NCBI RefSeq assembly: GCF_004664715.2 | Contig: NC_051070.1 | Location: forward strand, 41,132,456-41,196,455 | DNA length: 64,000 nt | DNA from: Peromyscus leucopus | Taxonomy: Eukaryota > Chordata > Mammalia > Rodentia > Cricetidae | Direction: 5' to 3' | In this document: positions 12,915-23,669 of the stretch, one piece after another | Numbering within the stretch: the stretch's first letter is position 1 | Layout of the letters: each line of letters begins with the position of its first letter | Made by a program: the position numbers and the translations under genes | Notes under the pieces: model-generated | Seen by the model: the letters and a program-made list of their open reading frames with translations, nothing else | Told to the model about the DNA's origin: nothing | Database searches by the model: none

Positions 12915-13093
12915 GTTTGTTTGTTTGTTTTTTGTTTTTTGTTTTGGTTTTTCGAGACAGGGGTTCTCTTGTGTAGCTTTGCGCCTTTCCTGGAACTCAC
13001 TTGGTAGCCCAGGCTGGCCTCGAACTCACAGAGATCCGCCTGGCTCTGTCACCCGAGTGCTGGGATTAAAGCCGTGCGCCACCACCGCCCGGC
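12915..13093 (-). mobile_element. B1 SINE with perfect 15-bp target duplication
   Basis: On the minus strand a full B1 runs from GCCGGGCGGTGGTGGCGCAC to an A-rich tail with GTTT-type units on the plus strand. ATGATTTTGTATTTT occurs at 12900-12914 and 13094-13108. It carries the cricetid-type internal block GGAAAGGCGCAAAGCTACAC. The clean duplication suggests a fairly recent insertion. Confidence 0.95.
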
Positions 13094-13194
13094 ATGATTT
13101 TGTATTTTAATAAACCTTCTTTTTATAAAGATAAGCATTGGTTACTATTAAAACCTTTCATGTACATTGCAAAATATCACAACTTTTTCCTCCA

Positions 13195-13515
13195 CCTTTT
13201 TTTTTCCTTTTTCTTTTTAAACAGAATGCTAATGTGTACAGACCAGGCTGGCCTGGAACTTACATTAAGGCACTTGAGCCTGGCCTCCAGTAATTTTCAC
13301 AATTTTCCTACCCTAATTTCCTGAATGCTAAGATTACAGGCGCTGAGTCAGATGGTGGTGGTGCACGCCTTTAATCCCAGCACTCCGGAGGCAGAGCCAG
13401 GCGAATCTCTGTGAGTTCGAGGCCAGCCTGGGCTACCAAATGAGATCCAGGAAAGGTGTAAAGTTACATAGAGAAACCCTGTCTCAAAAAAAAAAAAAGA
13501 TTACAGGCACTGAAT
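13195..13515 (-). mobile_element. old B1-related SINE, split by a younger B1
   Basis: Minus-strand B1 features are visible: CAGGCTGGCCTGGAACTTAC on the plus strand near 13243, and the head relic GCTAAGATTACAGGCGC near 13327. A T-rich tract at 13198-13218 is the tail. It is diverged and is interrupted between 13346 and 13498 by a plus-strand B1. Confidence 0.75.
13347..13497 (+). mobile_element. B1 SINE inserted in an older B1
   Basis: A near-complete B1 (GGTGGTGGTGCACGCCTTTA through GAGAAACCCTGTCTC and poly(A)). It is flanked by AGATTACAGGCGCTGA (13331-13346) and AGATTACAGGCACTGA (13498-13513), a 16-bp duplication with one difference. The duplicated target is itself B1 sequence. Confidence 0.92.
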
Positions 13516-13649
13516 TTTTACATTACTTCACTTTGCAGACACTGTTCTAAAGCTGACTGCTCCAGAGAAGAGAGCAAAGTTCACACACATACTTAACCAA
13601 CAAACTCTTTAGCTCATACATGTCCCGAGTACCATGCCTTACAGGTAGT

Positions 13650-13775
13650 GGACCAAGGACATTTTGTAGAAGACAATTCTCTTCTTTTACCGTTCGATCC
13701 TGGGGATGGAAATTTGGTAGTAAGGCTAGATGAAAATGTTTTTTAAATGCTGAGCCACCTCAGCAACCTTGGTGT
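13650..13775 (-). mobile_element. old B4/B2-type SINE fragment
   Basis: The plus strand contains GATCCTGGGGATGGAAATT and GCTGAGCCACCTCAGCAACC. These match the reverse complement of the tRNA-derived part of rodent B4/RSINE-type elements. It is diverged; the exact family is uncertain. Confidence 0.6.
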
Positions 13776-14245
13776 CAGATAATTAAAAGCAAACTTTACA
13801 AAGATCCATAGTCCAAGGTAATATTACTTTTTAAACATTTTGCTTTACAAATTGATTATTCAGTAAGAGAAAGCTTAAAAGCACTAAAACTATTTTAAGA
13901 ATAGCATGAGACTTAAAACTTTTACTATTTTTTTATAAGTTATAAACTTCAATTGATAATTAAATACATCATAGTTTGGGGCAAAGAAGTTCAATAATTA
14001 AGGAAAATTTTATTAAAATATGTGTTTTAATTAAAAAAATACTTATGGATACAAGTCCAAGTTATAAATGCCCCACTTTCTAAATTTTGAAAAGTATATT
14101 TATGATATTTTCCACATCTTTAATAATAATTAATAATTTCTGTATAGGTAACTTTATTCCTTATGAATATGTGAATTTCATGTATCAAATATGTACTGCA
14201 TGTTTATATACAAGATATGATATGGGTTACAGAGGCAGCTTATAA
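13776..14245. other. AT-rich, nothing recognised
   Basis: No repeat or coding signal is recognised. Confidence 0.5.
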
Positions 14246-14260
14246 AAGCCTGTATTTCTT

Positions 14261-14411
14261 TCTTTTTTTTTTTTTTTTTTTTTTGGTTTTTCGAGACAGG
14301 GTTTCTCTGTGTAGCTTTGTGCCTTTCTTGGAACTCATTTGATAGCCCAGGCTGGCCTCGAACTTACCTCCTGAGTGCTGGGATTAAAGGCGGGCGCCAT
14401 CACTGCCCAGC
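14261..14411 (-). mobile_element. B1 SINE with internal deletion and 15-bp target duplication
   Basis: Minus-strand B1 with a tail of about 24 T (plus strand). AAGCCTGTATTTCTT occurs at 14246-14260 and 14412-14426. Relative to the other copies about 20 bp are missing between GAACTTA and CCTCCTGAG (plus strand), the segment that normally reads AGAGATCCGCCTGCC. Confidence 0.93.
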
Positions 14412-14426
14412 AAGCCTGTATTTCTT

Positions 14427-15572
14427 GAAACAGATTACAGAATTAATAAAAATATGAAACAAATCAATTAACTCTTGCAAGAGTTAAACAAAAATGTTTT
14501 GATTATCAGAAGAGAATGTAAATTGTGACAGAGTGAAGGAAATTAGAGGAATTTTCACATGTGTGAAATTTGAGTTAACCTTTGAGTGATGAGTGGCATA
14601 AAAAATACAGCAGAATTGTTGAGTACAAAAAATGACAGGAGTGAAACGAGTGAGTATTGTGGGTGAGAAAGATATGGGACAGCTAGAAATGACACAATAT
14701 ATTGACAATATTTTTTTTTCCAATAGGATTTTTGAGACCATTCTAAAGATACTACCTAAAGGACACTCTAATGAGGAATCCCCAAATAGTGTGAGCAGAA
14801 ATTGCTCATTTGGAAAGAGATGTGTAGGCCTAAGAAGACCTTACATAATAAAAAAGGGGTTGCAGGAAAAATATCATAAAGATTGAGCAGGATGCTTTTC
14901 TGTATCCATTTACTTGACTGACTTTTAAGACATCTTATTTTCATTTCTATGACATAGTCATAGTTGTACTTTAGAAGATTAGACAAACATATAAATGGGT
15001 ACACATACACACACCCACCAGAGGATGGAAATTATTTGATTTCCTTTAATGCATTTCATAGTATTCATATAAGATTTTTTTAATCTGACAGGATACTTGG
15101 AAGTTTTTAGTAGCTTTATAAATGTCTACTTGGATTATAAATTTTTAAAATTCTCAATAGCATCTGCCTTACTGCTTTTTTGTGGAATATCTTCTTATCA
15201 TTACTTGGGTGAAATAAAGATGTAAATTAGCAAGAGAAGTATTTAGTTTAGCAGCAGCTGCATTTCTTCACATTGTTCACAGATGGGATGCAAATAGCAA
15301 TGGGACAGCTGATTTGCAGTGTGGTGAGGATGTCAGATACATTTTCAATCCTCACTGTTTTCTTAAATTGGTATTAGGACAACTTTTAAATATTCATTGC
15401 TGAAAGAAATTGCCCTCATTGTCAAAAGCCCAGATTTAATGATCTAATTCATTTTTATTTCAAAATCTATTAATTTGAATTGATTTGTTAATATCAATGC
15501 TATTTATTTGGAAGGACCTAAGTTTTATTTATTTCATTGTAATGACCAAGAAACTTTAAGTTTAATATCTCA
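14427..15572. other. AT-rich, nothing recognised
   Basis: Short overlapping open frames occur on both strands near 14484-15010 without recognisable motifs. Confidence 0.45.
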
Positions 15573-15627
15573 TCAAACTATCTTAATTACTTCACTTGGG
15601 CCAGAGATAAAGTTGAAGGTACTCACT

Positions 15628-15830
15628 TGTTTTTCATGTGAATAAAGATATCCCTTCAGATTACCAAACATGGTTAAATTCTTGTCAAACACCCATATTA
15701 TTTCCGTGATCCCAGTTTCACCTGGAATATTAAGAATTTCATAAGAGTTAGGAGGAGCATAGCCAGGAATCATAGCTGTCTTATTGTTCCAGTAACAGTA
15801 CACTTTAACCCGGTTGCACTCTTCCAAGTT
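15628..15830 (-). other. possible coding exon or exon relic, unidentified
   Basis: On the minus strand an open stretch of about 68 codons follows an in-frame TAG (15832-15834). It reads through varied, protein-like residues such as YCYWNNKTAMIPGYAPPNSY and ITEIIWVFDKNLTMFGNL, ending at the sequence CAA|GTGAGTACC (junction about 15627/15628), a good match to a splice donor. I see no convincing acceptor: the upstream CTCTCAAG near 15855 is weak and leaves the TAG in frame. The composition is more protein-like than neighbouring chance frames. I do not recognise the protein. It may be an isolated real exon, a relic or chance. Confidence 0.25.
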
Positions 15831-15961
15831 CTACTTGGTTTAGCCTTTTCTTGAGAGAATGGGTCAGTTCCATATAATAATGGGTTCTCCCTAATATCTA
15901 GCATTTCATGATTTATTCCTTGCTTCTAACATTTATTTATGTAAATACAGTGCAGATTTAT

Positions 15962-16000
15962 ACACACACACACACACACACATACACACACACACACACA
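15962..16000. repeat. (CA)n microsatellite
   Basis: About 19 CA units with one CATA interruption. Confidence 0.95.
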
Positions 16001-16045
16001 AATGTCCCATTATGATAAATGCGACACACTTTATTAGAATCAGGG

Positions 16046-16145
16046 AAGCTATGTAGTAGCTCCTAATCCTCCAAACCTTTGGCAAATGGGGCATAAGCAT
16101 GCAGCTATGACCCTATGAGGGCCATTCTCATCCAAACCACTACAC
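16046..16145 (+). repeat. 3' end of an old interspersed repeat (same family as 20041-20415)
   Basis: GACCCTATGAGGGCCATTCT followed by CATCCAAACCAC matches the end of the better-preserved copy at 20041-20415, where it reads GAGCCTATGGATGACATTCT. This ending is familiar from common rodent repeats, but I cannot assign the family name with confidence. Confidence 0.55.
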
Positions 16146-16379
16146 GGAGACATCTCAAAGCAAATTCCCTGATCCCCTGTTTCTTGCAGTCTTTCTACTC
16201 CTTCTGCAATGATCCTTAAGCCTTAGGTGGTGAAATTAGTTTGTAGATGTACCAGTTGAAACTAGACTCAGCTACTCTGCACTTTCATTGGATGTGGTTT
16301 TCTGGAGTGTTCAGTTTGCTTCAAAGACGATTTTTTTCAAGAAAAAAACCCTCCATTTTTCATTGATTCTTTTTGGATT

Positions 16380-17620
16380 TCACATCATGCAGCCTGATCC
16401 CATTAATCTTCCTGTCCCTCTACACCTGCCTTCTGCCCCTACAACTTCTCCCCACATACAAAACAAAATAAAATTTAAAAGAAAAAACATCTCCTTGTGG
16501 AGTGACACACTGAGTAACACAGTATACCCTTTAGTCTATACATCTTTACTTGCAAGTGTTCATTGCAATGAGTCATTTGTCTGGTTCAAGGTCCCTGGCT
16601 TCTGTTGAGCTCTCCGTAGTACTCCTCTTGGACATCCTGCTGTTACCCTGTGTCATGGAGATCCTGCAGCGTTGGGTCTGCAGCCCTGGCCTTTTCACAT
16701 GCTCTAGCGGGTCATAGATTAGGTGGAGGTTGATGTGGGCCAAATCATAACCCTGGTTCTGGGCCTGGGTGGTTGCTGTGTTGGTCAACCCACCAGATTT
16801 CTCCCTCATCCTCATCACCAGGGATAGCTTTCTAGCATCACCTGTGGTATCTCACCCAATGTAGCAAGCAGAAAGAGATGAGGCCAGTTCACCTACTCTC
16901 ATGCCCTCAGGGTCAACTCACCTAACCTATAGTACCAGTATTAGCTCTACTGTGTTGCCAAGGCAAGATACAGGGCCACTCTCTCGAGTGCTACAGCTGG
17001 TGAGGGGCAGGGCCATTTCTCCCACTCTCATGCACCCAAGAGGCCAGCTCTCCCGACTGGTGTAGGTGGTGAGGGGCCAGGGGGAGGACATCTTTCCCTC
17101 TCTCATGACATCATTTGGTAGACAAGGGGGGAGCCAGGTCAGATCTTCCTTTCTCCCACCCTCAGGGCTGGTTCACCAGTGCCCCTGCCAACAGAGACAG
17201 TTCTATTATGTTACCCAGGTGAGGTGCTGGTTCTGCTCTCCCAAGTGCTGCAGTTGGTGAGGCACAGAGCCAGCTCTATTGCTCTCATGAACTCAGGCTC
17301 AGCCCTACCCCTCTGTCCCAATCACAGGCACCTACAGGCAGTGGTGGAGCTTCTCTCTCTCACTCATGCTACCATATGACAGATGATGGGTGGGGCCAGA
17401 TTTCCAATGTTCATGTCCTGGGAGCCAACTTACCTATACCCCTGTCGACAGATTCTGCTTTACTGTGTTGCCCAGGTGAGGTGCAGGGTCCATTTTCCTG
17501 AGTGCTTCAGCTGGCGAGAGGCAGGATAAGCTCTCTTACTAGCCTCAGGTGGGAAGAGGAGGGGTGAGGAGGAATTCTTTTCCTCACCCTCCCCTCCACA
17601 TGGAAGTTTTGAATTTCTAT
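16380..17620 (+). repeat. degenerate tandem repeat region, period about 257 bp, MurSatRep-like
   Basis: This block is clearly richer in G+C than its surroundings. A recognisable unit containing TGTTGCCCAGGTGAGGTGCA recurs: it starts near 16951, 17209 and 17465, spacings of 258 and 256 bp. Each unit also has CTCATG, GCTGGTGAGG and GGCCAG blocks. A leader from 16380 to about 16850 has no tandem structure. I recall a similar murine repeat annotated as MurSatRep, but cannot confirm it. Short open frames on both strands are by-products of the composition. Confidence 0.65.
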
Positions 17621-17849
17621 CTTCTCCCATTTCTTCTGTTACTACTGGGCTTTTCTCTGTATTTGTTGAACAGCACACAAAACAAGCATGTAGATACTCT
17701 ACAGAAATCTCTAGTAGAGTGTTAGAGAGCAATAATTTGGTAGCATTGCTATTCCAAACTAATTCAGACTCACTCAGAAAAGCAAACTGAATACAAACAA
17801 ACTTTAGCCAGCTGTATGGACAGGTTACCTTAAAAATTGTAAATGAGTA

Positions 17850-18115
17850 TTTCTTCTATAAGATTGCTTGCAACCTTTTGGCTGCTTTCAGCAAATGATT
17901 ATGACAACACACACATGCATGACTCTGGGGCAGAAGCTTGATAGAGTACATAACTTGTGACTAAAGCTATGTATTAGCTTAAGTTGTAGAATGTGATTAA
18001 ATGGGAGATCTAAGGCAAGTATGGTTGGTTGTTATACTGTTCCCTTAGGGGAGTGTTAAACCTAAACCGACTGTTTACATAGAAAGATAGCAGCTTCAGT
18101 CTTAAGTGATTTCAA
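17850..18115 (+). repeat. unnamed interspersed repeat, copy 1
   Basis: Shares an ordered series of blocks with 24200-24475: GCTGCTTTCAGCAA, CATAACTT, AGCTATGTATTAGCTTA, GTTGTA, GGGA then ATC and AAGGCAAG, and a shared AAGACTTAAGTCTT/CAGTCTTAAGTG region. The order and spacing are similar, so the two segments descend from one repeat family. I suspect an LTR or ERV-derived piece but cannot show termini. Confidence 0.6.
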
Positions 18116-18619
18116 TATGTATTATTAATTTCATTCTCTTTGAGCACAAGAGATATCTTCACAAAATTTTACCAATACATCCTTATAAGCTTTGGTCTTG
18201 CACATGTGGAAAGGTTTAAGTAGATTGGAGAATGGAGATTTCCATAATAACAGAAAAAACACAGGTTGCAGGATAGATACAGAGGTGGTGGATGGAATTA
18301 GTAGAGGTTTGATAATGAAGTAGGAAAGAAATTTATTACTTAAGAATAAATATAGAGTATGAATTTGTATGGCTTAAAAAGGCATAAAACAGACTTCTGG
18401 GCAAACAGCGAGGATGACAGGAAAAGATTACATAATTCAAATGTAGTCTCCAAGTGTTCTATTTACATCATATAACATCCAATGTCACATATAGGAAATG
18501 CAATAGGCTTGCAATGTTAGTACTTGAATGCCTAGAAATTGTGAGATTGCTCCAAATTGCTTTTATTATAGGGGGTTTTATACTAAATATTACCATAGTG
18601 ATGAATCATAACAAAATGA

Positions 18620-18985
18620 TTCTACAGAAATATATTTTTCTTTATGTATATGTATGTGTGGCATGCATGTATGCATATCTGAATGTGTAGGACTGTACAT
18701 GTTTGTATATAGAATCATGGTGCTGACTTTGGGAGCCTTTCTTCACCTTTTTTTAACCTTATTAATTGAAGCAAGATCACTCAAATGAATCTAGATCTCA
18801 CTGATGGGCTTGTCTGCTAAGTCAGCTTGCCCAAGTGATCTCTAGTCTCCACCTTTAGAATGCTGAAAGTACAGGCAGTCCACCAAGTCCAAATGGCAAT
18901 TAAGTGGGTTCTGAGCTTGTGAGCTACAATCTTTCTATTTGCTCAGCAAACCATTTTAACCACAGAGCTATTTCTCTACTAATAA
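18620..18985 (-). mobile_element. old B4/RSINE-type SINE with degraded (TG)n
   Basis: The plus strand shows a TGTATG-rich start, then AATGCTGAAAGTACAGGCAG, AGTGGGTTCTGAGC and a closing CAGAGCTATTTCTCT. These correspond to the reversed B4-type SINE plan (GCTGGGATTACAGG, GGTGCTGGGGATC, CTGAGCCATCTC). It is highly diverged. Confidence 0.55.
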
Positions 18986-20040
18986 TTCAATTTATTAATT
19001 TCAGCACATATTGAAATAATAAAGATTATAAATCCATCCAAGGAATTAATTATCATAAGGTAAGCCTTTGTACCTCAAATAATTTGAATCCTTGACTTTC
19101 AGTAGTCTTCAGTATGTTTTTCAAGGCTGATAAACAGTAGAATTGTACAAAAGGCTGGCTGTCTCTAATGGGCATTTTCAAAGTCAAGAGACATGAATAT
19201 TTTCTTTTTGGACTCATGACAAGAAAAAAAATGTGGCACTTCCCATAGCTGTCTATTTTAAAATCTCTACATAAAAAGACAGAAATAACTATCATTATTT
19301 TGGGTGCATTCACAAATACCATCAGGTCACCTGCAAATTATGAGGTGAGAGATAAAGAAATAAGAGCAACACATATCTTATCAACCTGTATTTTTAATTA
19401 GCTTTTGAACCACATAGAAGAGCATGAAGCATAAAAATATATTAATTTTATATATTAATTATAAATAAAAAACAACTCACAGCTAATTGAGCACTAGAAG
19501 AACTTTTTGTTCTCCTAAAAACCAAACAATCAACAACAACAAGAAAAAAACAAAACAACAACAAGAAAAGCATTAATTTATTTCAGCATCTTAGGTAAGC
19601 TAAACCTGCATTTGCCATGCCTATTTCAACCTATTGGATTTTTATTTTCCTGGGTACTACTCAAACCTAGAAGATTTTTCAGGTTGATTGTAAATTAGTT
19701 TGCTGTTTACCAATGTTTAAAGAGGTTTCCTAAGTGAAGGCTTTGATGTTATAAAAGGAACTCATGCTAGTGTATATAATTCACCTCAGGAGGAACCCTA
19801 AACATGCCTGAGACCTTTGTACTTTAGAAGTTTTACTGATATCTAGGGAACTCTGCCTGTTGAAATATTTATTTCCAGTCTCCTTGGACACAAATGTTAT
19901 AATAATGTTTCCCCAGGTCTGATGAACAGGATAGCATCCATAGCATGATATCTTATGCAAGGGAAAGTGAAACAAGGTCTCTGTGACCTGATTTATGACA
20001 GATGTTGAGAACATATGTACTTGTGAAGTAAAGGACTATG
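18986..20040. other. AT-rich, nothing recognised
   Basis: Contains a purine-rich CAACAACAAGAAAA stretch near 19530-19570. No gene or repeat family is recognised. Confidence 0.45.
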
Positions 20041-20415
20041 TTAGTTACTTTTCTGTTGGTATTGTAAAGCATGATGGACAAAGGAACTTATAGAAGGGAG
20101 GGTTTATTTGTACTTATGACTGCAGACCTTTAGGATAAGGGTTCCTAACCATCATTGTGGAGAAGCATGGCAGCTGACAGGCACGGGGCCTGAAAGAGCA
20201 AACTGAGAGCTAAGATCTTGAACAGCAAGCAGGAAACAGAGAGAGCAACCGGAGTGTGGCACCAGGCTTTGAAACTACAAAATCCCTTCCCTAGTGAGTT
20301 ACTTTCTACAGAAATACCATACCTCCTAAACAACCTGAAAGAGTGCCACCAAAGCGGGGAGAAAGTGTCTAAAGTCAGAGCCTATGGATGACATTCTCAT
20401 TAAAACCATCACAGA
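20041..20415 (+). repeat. old interspersed repeat with rodent-typical start and end, family unnamed
   Basis: Begins TGTTAGTTACTTTTCTGTTG, has GGAACTTATAGAAGGGAGGG and GAGAAGCATGGCAGC, and ends GAGCCTATGGATGACATTCT then CATTAAAACCATCACA. Diverged relatives lie at 21385-21730 and 16046-16145. I have seen this consensus in rodent genomes but am unsure of the name and class. Confidence 0.65.
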
Positions 20416-21384
20416 TAGTGAATGTATGTTGATGACTTGTAGATTATTAATACGTGCATTGAAAATAGTGAGTTCCATAGCAATATTCCAGGATGTACTA
20501 CTTTGCGCAAGCCATGGCACCCATATATAATTATAATTGCAATTTGCTTTACAGTTTTCTTTGACCTATCACTTTTCCATAGAAGCTGAATAGGCTAGTT
20601 GAACAGAGATGTCTGGGGCCCACCTCTCATTTTCCCATCTTTTAATCTCTCTATTTCTTCTAGCAGTCTGTCATGTCTTTCTATTAACAGTTAAATAATC
20701 ACAGTTCTTATTTGCCTTTACTATCATATTAGCTCAAAATACAAGGGTTAGAGAAGTCATGTGGGACTTCTGATAGTTCCTTAGTGCATTTATTTATTCT
20801 GGCTTAAAATTGCAATAATAAACAGTAGATATGTGTAGAGCTATTAGAACTACTGAGATATGGATACAAACTAAAATAACATTAGTGATTTTACTTATTT
20901 AAACCTATTTCTAAGCATTCATAATAACATACTGAAGCTCTGGAGATTGGTGTCACATCTCCGTAAGTATATAAAAATTTCCCAAAGCCTCAGAATTTCT
21001 ACATAAAGAACTCAGAGCCACCTGGAATCATTTTTCTTCAGGACATGTTAGTGATAGACCCACTGTATATGTTCAGAAATGGAATCATCGTCATGGAGTC
21101 AAAATTTGACTTCTTTTTACTGTGTTATGGGTCAATAAACTGGCTCATTTATAAAAGGGATTGTTGCCTCAGTGATTATTTGTTTTGATTTCCAAAGTTA
21201 AATTTCTTTTTCCTTACTTGTTCAGATCAAGCAATTTGAATGCCTGTCAGATTGTTACATAGTTGGAAATCATCTAGCCAATTCCATTGGTATCTATATA
21301 TCAGATTATTCACAAGGCTCTGACTCTACTGTCAAAATGGGAACTCCTACCCTATCCTTGCTAATTACATAACAGAGCATGTAT
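20416..21384. other. no feature recognised
   Basis: AT-rich unassigned sequence between two copies of one old repeat. Confidence 0.45.
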
Positions 21385-21730
21385 TAGTTACTTTTCTTGG
21401 TAATCTGACAAAAAACACCTTAAGGAAGAAAAGCTGTATTTTGGCCCATTATTTCAGAGTTTCACTACATCATAGCATGGGGAGAGAACATGGGAAATGC
21501 ATGGGAAAAGTAATAGCATCAGAAACATGTGGCCAAGGTTATTCTATAATGGTAGACCACACAGATCAGAAGCAAGGAAAGACTTTCTAAGGCTTTCCTC
21601 TTGTGAACTATTTCTATCATCCAGATCCTAATCTTGAAAAGGCTCTAAATCCTTCAAGGTGGTGTCACAACTATATACCAAGCTTTAAAGACATGAGCCC
21701 CTGAAGACTATTTAAGGTTCAAAGCATATA
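21385..21730 (+). repeat. second, more diverged copy of the 20041 family
   Basis: Starts TTAGTTACTTTTCTTGGTAA with the same early blocks (ACACCTTAAGGAAGAAAAGC, CATAGCATGGGGAGAG) and ends with ACATGAGCCCCTGAAGACTA, in the same order as the copy at 20041-20415. Confidence 0.55.
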
Positions 21731-21906
21731 TATTGCCAACCTTGGATCTCCTTGTCCAAGCAGCTATCAATGTAATTTCTGACTTTTATAATAAACCACA
21801 ACAGAATAATTTAAAGCATATAATATTCATCTTACAGGATTATACCTCACAGTAATGGTAAAACTTGAATTCTCTCAATGTTTGCAGGGTGATTGGATGG
21901 GACCTT

Positions 21907-22429
21907 TGTTATTGGTTGTTTTTTACTGTTTTTTTTTTGGGGGGGGAGCACTACCCAGCTCCATAATAAATCATACGCTGAGGCTTATTCTTAATTATAA
22001 GTGCCCAGCTTTTGCTTGGCTTATTTCTAGCCATCTTTCCTTAACTTAAATTATCCCATCTAAGTTTTGCCTTTGGGCTTTTACCATTATTTCTGTACAC
22101 CTTTCATTATTTATTACTCTATGGCTTGCCAAGTAGCTGGGTGGCTGGGCCCTGATGTCCTCCTCCTTCTTTTCTCCTGTTTGTTCCTCTTTTATTCCCA
22201 GATTAATCCTTTATACATTCTCTTTACCTGCCAGCCCTGCCTATCCTTTCTCCTGCCTCACTATTGGCTGTTCAGCTCTAAGTCAAGCAGGTGTTTTAGA
22301 CAGGCAAAGTAACACAGCTTCACAGAGTTAAACAAATGCAGAATAAAAGAATGCAAGGTGTTTTTGCATCATTAAACAAATGTTCCAGAGCATGAACATA
22401 TGTAATATACCTTAAAATAATATTCAACA
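21907..22429 (+). mobile_element. solo LTR-like element (second LTR type)
   Basis: Begins TGTTATTGGTTGTTTTTTAC, passes a (G)8 run, then GAGGCTTATTCTTAATTATA, GGCTGGGTGGCTGGG-like blocks, CTGCCAGCCCTGCCTATCC and TTTAGACAGGCAAAGTAACA, and ends ATATTCAACA. The inner blocks match a common rodent LTR that I remember but cannot name. Flanks GACCTT (21901-21906) and GGCTTT (22430-22435) agree at 4 of 6 positions, possibly a decayed duplication. Confidence 0.7.
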
Positions 22430-22684
22430 GGCTTTAAAGAAAATTTTACCACAATGTTTGAGTATCTCTAAATTTTTTTTTGGATACAATATTCTACTAT
22501 TGTAAAACATAGCTCTGGCATGTCAATTTTGTGACGGCCATCTTTGTGAGTATCTATCTTACCAACAAAAATCTGAGTATATTCAAGCTAAATCTTTCAG
22601 TGCTGAGTCTTCTTCATTTACTGAATTCATGTAAAATATTTGGAGCCAATATAATATCTTATCCCTTCCATCATGAGTCAACAC

Positions 22685-22856
22685 TTTTTTTTTTTTTTTT
22701 TTTTTTTGGTTTTTCAAGACAGGGTTTCTGTGTGCAGTTTTGGTGTCTGTCCTGGATCTCAATCTGTAGACCAGGCTGACCTCAAACACACAGGAATCCT
22801 CCTAGCTCTGCCTCCCAAGTACTGGGATTAAAGTCATGTGCCACTGCCATCTAGCT
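22685..22856 (-). mobile_element. B1 SINE, moderately diverged
   Basis: Minus-strand B1 with a T tract (22686-22707 on the plus strand) and GTTTTTCAAGACAGGGTTTC. ATGAGTCAACAC at 22673-22684 and ATAAGTCAACAT at 22857-22868 form a diverged target duplication. Its internal segment reads TGTCCTGGATCTCAATCTGT, closer to standard B1 than to the GGCGCAAAG variant. Confidence 0.9.
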
Positions 22857-23185
22857 ATAAGTCAACATTTTGAAGATCTATTCCTCACATGTTCTCTAGA
22901 TGCTTTGAAATTCAAATTGTAAAAAAGAATGTTCTACATTTCCTATGTTGTATCATATATATATTCAAGGGTCAAATTTTCTTACTCATTTTTAAATGTC
23001 CTATTATTTATTGAACAAAATCCAATAATTGCATTCAAATTAGCAGACGATTTTTGAGAAAGAAGTTACTAAAATTTGAAAAAAACAGTAAATCAGGCAA
23101 CAAAGATAATAGAAAGATATATTCAATAAAATTAAGGTTGAATAGTAAAATATTTAATATTGTGTTGTTGTTTTCTAAAGAATAG

Positions 23186-23669
23186 TGTGATGATATATTG
23201 TGTACCCTAATAAACATGTCTGAGGATCAGAGGACAGAGCCAGACACTATATTAGACATAGAGGTCAGGCAGTTTTGACACACACCTTTAATTCTATCAC
23301 TCGGGAGATGGGATCTGTCTAAATATCTGTGAGTTCAAGGCCACATTGAGTTACATGAGATTAACCCAATATAGAAGGGAAACAGAGCCAGGTAGTGGTG
23401 GCATACACCTTTAATCCCAACACTTCAGATCTCATGCCTATGCTTGGGAGGCACACACACCTCTAATCCCAGGAAGTAATATGGCAGAGCATAGAAAGGT
23501 ACATAAGGCCTGAACAGGAACTCCCTCTCTTTAAGCTGAAAATTCCATGGAGGTAAAAACTAGTGTCAGGGTGTTCTGCTTCTCTGATGTGTTTCAGCTT
23601 TCACCTTGATATCTGACTCTGTTTTTTTTTTTATTTATTTTTATTAAAAGATCATCTAAGATTCGAACA
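23186..23669 (+). mobile_element. LTR with embedded B1-like segments, copy 1
   Basis: Starts TGTGATGATATATTGTGTAC, then CTGAGGATCAGAGGACAGAG, and ends CTAAGATTCGAACA. Start and end correspond to the element at 52673-53175. Inside are two B1-like pieces: ACACACCTTTAATTCTATCA with GTGAGTTCAAGGCCA, and GGTGGCATACACCTTTAATC. Because the second copy has B1-like material at the corresponding place, this is probably part of the family rather than a later insertion. No convincing target duplication is seen here. Confidence 0.65.

Noticed and set aside
15962..16000. CRISPR-like or direct-repeat array
   Set aside because: Only dinucleotide microsatellites are present here and elsewhere; this is a eukaryotic genome and no spaced repeats occur.
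16573..17732. Several open frames in the GC-richer block
   Set aside because: The block is a degenerate tandem repeat; its frames on both strands follow from composition and lack motifs.
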